A stretch of DNA of 55,124 nt. Origin: Pseudomonadota bacterium. GTDB lineage: Bacteria; Desulfobacterota; Desulfobulbia; Desulfobulbales; Desulfocapsaceae. The notes beneath the pieces are model-generated. The model saw only the letters and a list, made by a program, of their open reading frames with translations. It did no database searches and was not told the DNA's origin. Location of the stretch: positions 1-55,124 of the forward strand of contig JAHJLI010000007.1 in assembly GCA_018821785.1 (NCBI GenBank), given 5' to 3'. Made by a program: the position numbers and the translations under genes. This document shows, piece by piece, positions 43,215-50,999 of the stretch (the stretch's first letter is position 1; each line of letters opens with the position of its first letter).

Positions 43215-44033
43215 CTACATCTCCATGGGAATATCTCCCAGGCTCAAATCCTTGTCGGTGACAATGCCCTCGATGGTTTTTGCAGCCTTGCCCTTTTTGA
43301 TGGTGAGATTGTAGGTACGATTGTCTTTCAGGTCATTGAACCAGAAATCGCCATAAACATCGGTTTCCGCGGTGAATGACTCTTTCGAACCGGCATCTTT
43401 CAGCGTACATTTGGCGCCAATGATGACCTCTTCTTCTTTCGGGTCATAGACGGTGCCTGCCACAAACTTCTTCGGCAGATGCTTATAATACACCCGTGAT
43501 TTGGTACCTGCGGCAGGATTTAAAAACTCGGCCTCGGCGATGAACTTCTTGAAGTCCTTTTCTTCGCCGAAAAGCAGGGCACCGGTAGGGCAGTTATCGA
43601 CACACCGGGGTACTTCCCACTCAGCCTCATTGTCGAGCAAATGAGCACAACCGGTACACTTTTGGGCGATGTTCAAACCCTCGTTGAAGTAAATTGCATC
43701 GTGTGGACAGGCGGCTGCACAGAGTTGGCAACCGGTACATTTGTCCGGTTCGATGATCACCAGTCCATCTTTACGTTTGGTGATTGCTCCCACGGCACAA
43801 TCGGCTATACACGGTGCATCGTCACAGTGGTGGCAGATCTTGGGAACATAAGTGATCTTTACTTTCGGCACCTGGCCGCGTATCAGTTCGGTAAGACCTA
43901 TCCAGAACTGGCCGGTATCCGGCTGCGGCTTGGCATAAGGGCTCCAGTCATTGCCTACGTGTTCGTCTTTACAGGCAATCTGACAGCAGTAACAGCCGTT
44001 GCATATCGACAAATCGATGTAAAAATTTTTCAT
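43215..44033 (-). CDS. transhydroxylase-like beta subunit, copy 2
   Basis: This 272-residue protein has the same layout as 28607-29434 and close sequence: four complete 4Fe-4S motifs (CNGCYCCQIAC, CHHCDDAPCIADC, CTGCQLCAAAC, CTGC with CVDNCP) and a C-terminal transthyretin-like beta-sandwich from about residue 185 (GTVYDPKEEEVIIGAKCTL). I start at ATG 44033, overlapping the alpha stop (TAATG) with AAAGGAGG upstream, the same coupling as in the first operon. It should carry electrons to or from the alpha subunit. A bidirectional terminator follows. Confidence 0.88.
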   Translation of the reverse strand: MKNFYIDLSICNGCYCCQIACKDEHVGNDWSPYAKPQPDTGQFWIGLTELIRGQVPKVKITYVPKICHHCDDAPCIADCAVGAITKRKDGLVIIEPDKCTGCQLCAAACPHDAIYFNEGLNIAQKCTGCAHLLDNEAEWEVPRCVDNCPTGALLFGEEKDFKKFIAEAEFLNPAAGTKSRVYYKHLPKKFVAGTVYDPKEEEVIIGAKCTLKDAGSKESFTAETDVYGDFWFNDLKDNRTYNLTIKKGKAAKTIEGIVTDKDLSLGDIPMEM

Positions 44034-46657
44034 TATTTGCCTCCTTTCTCTACCCAAGCGTCGAACCTGAGACCAGACGCCGCATCATATTCACGCTCAA
44101 AGGCTGCAGGATTTTCCCGCTTCCATGTATCCATCATCTCACCGGTAACTAAGGTGACCTCCACCAAATAGCCGCTGGTCGCCTGACCAACGCAGCGCTT
44201 GGAAGTAATCCCGTCGCCAGAGATAGTATTGATAGCTCCACCCCGGTCGACTTTTCCAGGGATAATCGGATCATGTCTTGCACCGTGGTCAACATAGGCA
44301 ACACCTGGCATGACGCGCTCCCATACCCGGGCACCGCACAACACGATACCCCGCTCGTTGTGCACCTGGACGATATCGCCCATCTTTATTCCGCGCTTTT
44401 CAGCTTCGGACGGATGGATCCATACCGGCTCATACATGTAGCCGTCCCAACCTCTCACTTTGCAAGTAGCAACTTCGCGGCTCCAGCTGATATCATCTGC
44501 CTGGGAGTGTACACGCCAGCGACCATGATTGGACATCAACAACAAGGGGAAGGCATTGGCACGCCAGCTTGACTGACGCTCGTCGTGCATGGCACTCTTT
44601 TCCACCCACTTAGGGATAGGCGGGCGTTCCTGGTCGTCGGGATAATTCTTGGCAATGCGCTCTGAGTAAAACTCAAGCTTGCCGGAAGGTGTCGGCAGGG
44701 GGTTCTTTTCAGGGTCATCAAAGAATGGCCGCAGAGCAACCACGTCTTTTTCCCAATCTTTTGCAGTAGGAAGAACCACATATTGTTTTTCAACAAACTC
44801 TTCCCATTTGATGAGCTTTTCAAGGCCCATGTTATTGAAAACCTCTTTCTGCAGATCGCGAACGGTTTTGCCCTCGGTGAAGTCATCGCCTTTACCTAAT
44901 TTTTTGGCGATCTCAAGCACTGCTTCATAATCGCTCTTTGATTCGCCAACCGGCTCAATGGCTTTATCAAGCAGTATTACGCTGTGATGCTGGGTACCCT
45001 GACGAGTGTTGGTGACGATATCATCGACTTCCATGTTGGTGTTGGTCGGCAGGATGATATCGGCGTAGATGCAGTCATTTTCGAGCCATGGGTGCTGGGC
45101 CAGAATGAACTCGATCTTCGGATGGCGCTCGGCAATAATAGTCTCGTTGCCGCAATTCCAGCAGGTAATGCGGCACGGGGTATCGGTCCACATCATGTGA
45201 ATTTCGGTGCCGCCGTCTTTTTTCGCGATGGGATAGTTGTATTCGACGAACTGATCTTCGACCATTTCTTCGATACCACCGTTGCCCCAGAATTTCAAAG
45301 GCGGTTCCAGGATCGCCTTGTGGATCAAGGTCTTGGGAATAAGCTGCTTGCCCCAGGCGCGGATGGTGGTAAGCGTCGGTTTGGTCAAACGTTCCGGCAA
45401 TGAAGGATTGAAGAAACGGGTGCTCTTCAGCAACTCAGGCCGCGGCATACCGCCATAGGTGATCTGGGTCTGGTGGACTCCTGGCCCGCCCAAGCCCTGC
45501 ATACCAAGTAAAATACATTCCAGACGGGCCGGCTCGTGCGAATATGGCCCACGGAACATGGAGCCACCGAAATAGTGGGCAATGGAAGTGACTTTTGTCG
45601 CAAAGTCGCGGGCAAGTGCTTTAATTGTCCAGGCCGGGACACCGCACTTTTTCGATGCCCATGCAGGTGTTTTCGGAACACCGTCTTCTTCTCCCATAAC
45701 ATAGGCTTCGACCTTGTCCATGCCGATGGTATGGGTTTTTATGTATTCTTTATTATAAGTGCCTTCCTTCAACCAGAGATAGATAATGGCCAGCTGCAGG
45801 GCAGCATCGGTATTAGGCAACACCGGAATCCACTTGTCGGCATGCACTGCCGCACCGTAATTCAGGTCAGGGCAGATATATACCTGCTTGATGCCGCACT
45901 TGGTCCAGAAATAGCAAAGGCGACTGGCGAATTGGCCGACAAAACCCCAGGGAGTGGTTTCCGGATCACAGCCCCAGAAAAGTACCAGCTCGCAGTTTTC
46001 GGTCATATCCTTGACGCAGTTGTCGGAAGGATCCATCATGCCGACAATACCCTGCCCCCAGACGTGCTTGGAGCCCCAGTAAAAACCTTCCCAGCTGTCA
46101 GGATTACGAACCTGCTGGGTGAAGCCGCCTAACATCTCAAGCAGTCGTGCCTGATGCCCGTGCGGAGTATGGATGGTCTTGCATTCGCCGTGTCCGTCAC
46201 CCTGAGCTAGAATCGCCAGAGGTCCATAGGTTTTAATAATGCGCTTGATTTCGGAGGAAATAATGTCAGTAGCTTCTTCCCAGCTGATCCGAACATACTT
46301 ACTCTTGCCGCGATTCTGGGGATTACGTTCTCCATTTGGATCCCAGTCCACTCGTTTTAAGGGATACTTGATGCGGTTTGGTGAATAGGTGCGTTTTTTG
46401 TAGGAGAGTGACCATGGAGAAGGCATACCTTTGAAATTTGACTCCAGGACATGACCGTCCCTTTCAAACTTCCATGGGTTAAATGATTTACGATCGAATT
46501 TCCAGTCAAAATGCATGGGCCGAACACGAATAATTTTCCCGTCTTTCACGTCCACGCAGGCTGGATCACATCCACCCAACAGACCACCGAGGGCGAGTGC
46601 TCGCACCACGGTTTTGTCCATTTTCGTGTTGCCTTTGGGTTTGTCCTTTTTTGGCAT
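44033..46657 (-). CDS. molybdopterin oxidoreductase, transhydroxylase-like alpha subunit, copy 2
   Basis: This 874-residue bis-MGD enzyme is clearly paralogous to 25992-28607. It has no N-terminal Fe-S motif and no Tat signal. It shares YSPNR..PLKRVDWDPNGERN, RISWEEA, GDGH (His 156) and NPDSWEG (Asp 187, Ser 188, Trp 189), the expected active-site His, Asp and Mo-ligand Ser of the Pelobacter transhydroxylase group. AGGAGG precedes ATG 46657, and the stop overlaps the beta subunit. The gene follows a different Mo enzyme with NrfD and ferredoxin partners in one operon, so it may feed or drain a membrane electron chain. The substrate cannot be read from the sequence. Confidence 0.85.
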   Translation of the reverse strand: MPKKDKPKGNTKMDKTVVRALALGGLLGGCDPACVDVKDGKIIRVRPMHFDWKFDRKSFNPWKFERDGHVLESNFKGMPSPWSLSYKKRTYSPNRIKYPLKRVDWDPNGERNPQNRGKSKYVRISWEEATDIISSEIKRIIKTYGPLAILAQGDGHGECKTIHTPHGHQARLLEMLGGFTQQVRNPDSWEGFYWGSKHVWGQGIVGMMDPSDNCVKDMTENCELVLFWGCDPETTPWGFVGQFASRLCYFWTKCGIKQVYICPDLNYGAAVHADKWIPVLPNTDAALQLAIIYLWLKEGTYNKEYIKTHTIGMDKVEAYVMGEEDGVPKTPAWASKKCGVPAWTIKALARDFATKVTSIAHYFGGSMFRGPYSHEPARLECILLGMQGLGGPGVHQTQITYGGMPRPELLKSTRFFNPSLPERLTKPTLTTIRAWGKQLIPKTLIHKAILEPPLKFWGNGGIEEMVEDQFVEYNYPIAKKDGGTEIHMMWTDTPCRITCWNCGNETIIAERHPKIEFILAQHPWLENDCIYADIILPTNTNMEVDDIVTNTRQGTQHHSVILLDKAIEPVGESKSDYEAVLEIAKKLGKGDDFTEGKTVRDLQKEVFNNMGLEKLIKWEEFVEKQYVVLPTAKDWEKDVVALRPFFDDPEKNPLPTPSGKLEFYSERIAKNYPDDQERPPIPKWVEKSAMHDERQSSWRANAFPLLLMSNHGRWRVHSQADDISWSREVATCKVRGWDGYMYEPVWIHPSEAEKRGIKMGDIVQVHNERGIVLCGARVWERVMPGVAYVDHGARHDPIIPGKVDRGGAINTISGDGITSKRCVGQATSGYLVEVTLVTGEMMDTWKRENPAAFEREYDAASGLRFDAWVEKGGK

Positions 46658-46697
46658 ACTGAAATCCTCCTTTCTCGTTTTGTGGGTTTTTACCAGG

Positions 46698-48902
46698 TCA
46701 CTTTTCTACAGTTCGTTGCACATATCCGAACTCTTGCGTTTTGAAAACATTCTCCTGCAGTTCATCCTCAGTACATTTTCTGACCTTGCACAGCAGGCAG
46801 GTCAGATCGGGAGAACCGTACATAGGATCCAAATGGTCGTTACTGGTTAACACATTGGGATTAGAGATAAACACCCCGTGATATCCCTCGGGCCCCTCTT
46901 CTGGATAGAACCAGTTGGCGGTGGCCATCAGCATGCCGCGAAGGATGCCGGGGAAGGTCCGGCACTTTTGCCGGATCTTGCCACGTGGCGATTCAATCCA
47001 GATCCAGTCGCCGTCGGCAACACCGTATTTCGCGGCGGTTTCCGGATGCATCTGGGCCATTGGATACTCCATGAAACTTCGCAACCAGGGAATGTTCCGG
47101 TACTGCCCGAGGAAGTAGAAAGGTTGACGAAAGCCGCTGCTCATAATCAAGGGATACTCTTTAAAAAGTTCCGGTGTGCGGTATGGGCTTTCCCCCGGCT
47201 CTCTGTAAACCGGTAGAGGATCATATCCCAGTTCTTCCAGCCGCTTGGAGACAAACTCAAATTTTCCCGTGGCGGTAGGAAACCCACCGCCTTTTCGCCA
47301 GTAATCGGTTTTATATTTATAATAGACCTGATCCTTGCCCCAACAACCACTGACCAGATTCTTGCTGAAATCTTTCCATTTCATTTCGCCGTCCATGCCC
47401 TTGCGAACCTGGTAGTCAAGACAAGCCTCTTCAGTTTCGAACCAGTGCTCGGGCACAATGCGCTTACCGATTTCATTAAAAATCCAGGCGTCAGACTTGG
47501 CTTCACCCGGAGGATCGATGACCTTATTGTGGGCCCCGATAAAAAACCGTGGGTGCATGTCGTAGACATCATTGATCTCAAGCCAATGCGCCGCCGGCAA
47601 CACCATATCAGAGGCTTGTGCCATGGGCCCCATGAACAGATCGACGTGGACCATGAAATCCATTTTTTCAATGGCGGCAACCACCTCTTTGGTGTTGGCC
47701 ATATGAACAATCTGCTGACCCCCGACGCTGATCCAAACATGGACTGGCGCCTTATCGGCCAAGATGGCCTTAACCATGGTATCTGGGTTACAGGTACGTG
47801 CAGCGCCCATCTTGAATTTATCGATGCCGATGATTTTACTTTGCATCTCCGGTGTCAAAGGCAATTCAAGGAAAAAGTCCTCAATCAATCCAGTTTCCGG
47901 CAATACCCAGCTGACCATGCTGCCCGGCCGTTCGATGTTGCCGGCCATACCCATGAGACAGGTGATGGCCCGGAGGGTGTGGCCGCAGTTGGCCTGCCTT
48001 TCCAGGGAACTTCCCACCTGGATACAGCCGGGAGTATCGATGGCGAACATCCTTGCGGCGGCGATGATCTTTTCTTTGGGTACCCAGGTAACTTCCTCAG
48101 TCTTCTCCGGGGTCCACTCTTTTATCCTTTCTTTCAGCTCTTCAAAACCGTAGGACCATTTCTCGACAAATTCCTTGTCCCACAAGCCTTCATTGACGAT
48201 GACATTCATCATACCCATAGCAAGGGCGCAGTCCGAACCGGGACGCGGCTGCAGCCACAGCGTAGCCCGAGTCGCATAGGCGCTTGCCCGTGGATCAATG
48301 ATGATCAGGTTCTTGCAATGGTCGAGCGACTGGATGAACCAGTTACACATCTCCGAATCGGCGCTGCTGATTTCCAGTTGTTTGGCCCACATGATCTGGG
48401 TTTTCGGGAACTCGCCGCCCCACCCGTGATAATCGCAATAAAGCCTGCCATAGCCGGTGACCAGACCATACAAGCCGAGCCTCGGGCTGTGGCAAACATA
48501 GCCGGGACTGATGACGTTAGCTGTACCCAAAGAACGGGCCAGGCGATGGATATAGCGATTGTATCCGCGACCAGTGCCCTGGGAGATGGAAATGGACTCT
48601 TTTCCGTATTTTTCCTGGCTCTCTTTAACCTTGGCGGCGATGGTATCCAGGGCTTCATCCCAGGAAATCCGTTTCCATTTTCCTTCTTTTTTGGCACCTA
48701 TCCTTTTCATCGGATACTGGAGCCGGTAGGGACTGTCTATATGCTGGATACTGGACAAGCCTTTTGAACACATGGTCCCGCGGGTCAGTGTGTCGGGGTT
48801 GCCTTCGATATGAATCGGCACACCGTCTTCGACAGTCACTTTGACTCCGCAACCACCGTGACAGCTTTTGCACGTTGAATAAACCACCTTTCTTTCAGGC
48901 AT
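46698..48902 (-). CDS. DMSO-reductase-family molybdoenzyme catalytic subunit
   Basis: This 734-residue enzyme has an N-terminal 4Fe-4S motif CKSCHGGCGVKV (Cys near residues 11, 14 and 18) and a later Cys in MCSK. RISWDEALD and the likely Mo ligand Cys in GYVCHSP (about 155) follow, and a C-terminal cofactor-binding domain ends it. The length and the C-terminal part (LEELGYDPLPVY) resemble acetylene hydratase, but the Asp next to the cluster in that enzyme is His here, so ordinary redox chemistry is more likely. No Tat signal is present, so it faces the cytoplasm. It is followed by the alpha/beta pair and preceded by NrfD and ferredoxin genes. It probably links substrate oxidation or reduction to the quinone pool. 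Confidence 0.85.
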   Translation of the reverse strand: MPERKVVYSTCKSCHGGCGVKVTVEDGVPIHIEGNPDTLTRGTMCSKGLSSIQHIDSPYRLQYPMKRIGAKKEGKWKRISWDEALDTIAAKVKESQEKYGKESISISQGTGRGYNRYIHRLARSLGTANVISPGYVCHSPRLGLYGLVTGYGRLYCDYHGWGGEFPKTQIMWAKQLEISSADSEMCNWFIQSLDHCKNLIIIDPRASAYATRATLWLQPRPGSDCALAMGMMNVIVNEGLWDKEFVEKWSYGFEELKERIKEWTPEKTEEVTWVPKEKIIAAARMFAIDTPGCIQVGSSLERQANCGHTLRAITCLMGMAGNIERPGSMVSWVLPETGLIEDFFLELPLTPEMQSKIIGIDKFKMGAARTCNPDTMVKAILADKAPVHVWISVGGQQIVHMANTKEVVAAIEKMDFMVHVDLFMGPMAQASDMVLPAAHWLEINDVYDMHPRFFIGAHNKVIDPPGEAKSDAWIFNEIGKRIVPEHWFETEEACLDYQVRKGMDGEMKWKDFSKNLVSGCWGKDQVYYKYKTDYWRKGGGFPTATGKFEFVSKRLEELGYDPLPVYREPGESPYRTPELFKEYPLIMSSGFRQPFYFLGQYRNIPWLRSFMEYPMAQMHPETAAKYGVADGDWIWIESPRGKIRQKCRTFPGILRGMLMATANWFYPEEGPEGYHGVFISNPNVLTSNDHLDPMYGSPDLTCLLCKVRKCTEDELQENVFKTQEFGYVQRTVEK

Positions 48903-48930
48903 TGGTTCCTCCCTTATAAAATCCCCATTG

Positions 48931-49881
48931 TTAATAAACAGGGGCTCTTGACAATATTGGCCGGTATATGCCGACCTTCAACACACAGTATTTCAGTGAA
49001 AATGCCCCTATCGTATGAGAAATGACAGCAGATACCAAAAGTGGTGGCGAGAGCTCCGCGGCATAAAGACTGACAATCGAAATAGCCATCGGGACAATGA
49101 TTCCCAAGATGACCACGCCAAACCAGAAGACCACGGCCACCCGCCCGACGATCAGCTGTTTTACCGAATAATCGGCGGTGATCGACTGATATGAGGCGTT
49201 AATCAGGTAGGTGGCGATAAGCATGGCGTTGACAAGAAGAAAGATGCGACTGGCGGCTTCAATGGCATGAAAATCAACGCCACCGGTGATCAGCCCGATA
49301 CCCATTATAAGGCCCAGTCCGTCGGCCAGCCCCATTATCACAAAAACGATGGGCAGCATGCCGGTATTCCAAAAGGGTACCGACTTGCAGTAGCTCATCG
49401 CAAAACCGCAATAGATACCGGTCAAGAACATGAAAAATCCGGCTAGACCTCGCATGACCCAATCCAGCCCACTGACAATGCCTATTGATGACGCAGCAAC
49501 CAATTGATGTTCAAGCTGGTAGGTAGTGATCAGTTGAACCAGGGCAAAGCCGGAATACATGATCGTAAAAAACATACCCCTGGCAAGCCACGAGGTTTTC
49601 CAGGCATTGGTAAACGGAGGAATCGCCCGCCAAAACCGCCATGGTCTTCCAAGATAGAAGAAATGAAAAGGGAGTTTCAGGCCGACAATGATGAACCATC
49701 CAGCCAGTTGACCCCACCAGTTATCTAAAAAAAGCGCAACCAAATACAAGCCCATACCGAGAGCCGAAAAGACCTCCGCCAGCCAGATCAAAAGGCCCTG
49801 GCCGTCTATCCACTCGGTCTGCGCTGTCGGCTTCACCATCCATTCATGGGTCACCATCCATTGACGACCTTTTTTCTCCAT
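48931..49881 (-). CDS. NrfD-family membrane subunit
   Basis: This 316-residue protein has about eight to nine membrane segments and the NrfD/PsrC signatures LGMGLYLVALFLDNWWG, a Pro-rich loop LGRPWRFWRAIPPFTNAWKTSWLARG and VFVIMGLADGLGL. It usually exchanges electrons with quinones and anchors a ferredoxin and a molybdoenzyme. It starts 11 bases after the ferredoxin stop, with a GGAGG box. Since the catalytic subunit lacks a Tat signal, this module would work on the cytoplasmic face, unlike polysulfide reductase. Confidence 0.9.
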   Translation of the reverse strand: MEKKGRQWMVTHEWMVKPTAQTEWIDGQGLLIWLAEVFSALGMGLYLVALFLDNWWGQLAGWFIIVGLKLPFHFFYLGRPWRFWRAIPPFTNAWKTSWLARGMFFTIMYSGFALVQLITTYQLEHQLVAASSIGIVSGLDWVMRGLAGFFMFLTGIYCGFAMSYCKSVPFWNTGMLPIVFVIMGLADGLGLIMGIGLITGGVDFHAIEAASRIFLLVNAMLIATYLINASYQSITADYSVKQLIVGRVAVVFWFGVVILGIIVPMAISIVSLYAAELSPPLLVSAVISHTIGAFSLKYCVLKVGIYRPILSRAPVY

Positions 49882-49892
49882 TGCACTACCTC

Positions 49893-50666
49893 CTATTTGC
49901 CCGCTTTCAGCTCGGGAAAAATTTCCTTTGCCCGGGCCTCAACTGAACTTAAGTGCTGAATATGGCTACCTGTTTGGGTTTCTATCGGGGCCTTGTTATC
50001 TTTTCCGCCGATCTTCCCATCAATATAGTAAACTGATGGGTCTGTGCCCAGTTCACGCTGAAGCTGCAAAGGTTTTCTTTCCCTGATCAGCTTGGACACA
50101 TTGCTCTCTGGATCATCCAGGTCGCCGAAGGTCAATGCCCTCGCCTGGCAGGTATTGACGCACGCCGGGGTGGCATCCCGATCGATCCCGGGTTTGAGGT
50201 TGTGGGCAGTTCCATAATCGATTTTTTCCATGCAGAAATTACACTTCATTGTGGTACCCCTCTGGTGAGGGTAAAGCTTCTTGCCTTTTTCCTCAAAGCG
50301 GGTTTTCTGATGGCCCGGGAAATATCCAGGATCCAAGTCTTTGGACAAAAAGGTCCGGTTTTGATACGGACAGGCAATTACGCAATAGCGACAACCGATG
50401 CATTTATTCGCCTCAATATGAACAATTCCGTCCGGTCGCTGCTGTGTGGCTCCGGTCGGACATACTTCGACGCATGGCGCTTCCTTACATTGGTTGCAGC
50501 GTACCGGAAAGGTCGAGACATCTACAACACCGGCATCTTCAGTTTCATAGGCGATGAGCTTGACCCATGTGACCCGAAGCGGCAGAAAGTGCTCCACCCT
50601 GCATGCTGCTACACAGGCATGGCATCTGGAGCACTTTGTCAGATCAATCACCATTCCATATTTCAT
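49893..50666 (-). CDS. four-cluster ferredoxin subunit (PsrB/DmsB-like)
   Basis: This 257-residue protein has four 4Fe-4S motifs: CSRCHACVAAC (about 12-22), CNQCKEAPCVEVC, CIGCRYCVIAC, and CNFC with CVNTC. Such proteins carry electrons between a molybdoenzyme and its NrfD subunit. The C-terminal extension (from about 195, up to the final KELFPELKAGK) is longer than in DmsB. It is the first gene of the operon, with AAGGAGAG before ATG 50666, and follows the palindrome/TTGACA promoter at 50748-50785. Confidence 0.92.
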   Translation of the reverse strand: MKYGMVIDLTKCSRCHACVAACRVEHFLPLRVTWVKLIAYETEDAGVVDVSTFPVRCNQCKEAPCVEVCPTGATQQRPDGIVHIEANKCIGCRYCVIACPYQNRTFLSKDLDPGYFPGHQKTRFEEKGKKLYPHQRGTTMKCNFCMEKIDYGTAHNLKPGIDRDATPACVNTCQARALTFGDLDDPESNVSKLIRERKPLQLQRELGTDPSVYYIDGKIGGKDNKAPIETQTGSHIQHLSSVEARAKEIFPELKAGK

Positions 50667-50747
50667 GATTTGACTCTCCTTATTGTTCGTTTCCGCTAAA
50701 TTGAAGATTATGCCCGAAGGACAAATCCATGACTATACATACCACTA

Positions 50748-50785
50748 ATTGTATGATACATTACATGTAATGGTGTTGATGTCAA
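50748..50785 (-). promoter_or_regulatory. promoter and operator of the second molybdoenzyme operon
   Basis: On the minus strand TTGACA (50785-50780) is followed after 8 bases by a palindrome (50771-50748) with arms ATTACATG and CATACAAT and TATCAT in the centre, including the exact inner palindrome ATTACATGTAAT. The start codon is about 80 bases downstream. Element order and spacing match 24331-24368. Confidence 0.7.
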
Positions 50786-50999
50786 GCGAATTGTTTTCGT
50801 TTGCAGCTATCCTCCTGCAAGTGAACGAGGAATCCGCCATATTCCCATGAATTGCCTGCTAAATGCCGATTTTGGGGGAGCCGTAAGAAAAAAGCTTGAC
50901 CGGTCTTGGCCATTTCGTTACTGCTCAGATATGGGCAGTTCTCAGGTAATTCTGATTTTATTTTCTATCAAAAAAACCATTATTGCAAATACTCATTCC

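Noticed and set aside
47445..48767. A 440-codon plus-strand frame inside the molybdoenzyme gene
   Set aside because: The opposite strand holds a clear catalytic subunit with Fe-S and cofactor motifs; this frame is an antisense shadow without a ribosome binding site.
46698..48902. Acetylene hydratase
   Set aside because: Length and the C-terminal part are similar, but the Asp beside the Fe-S cluster, needed for hydration, is replaced by His, and NrfD and ferredoxin partners point to redox chemistry.
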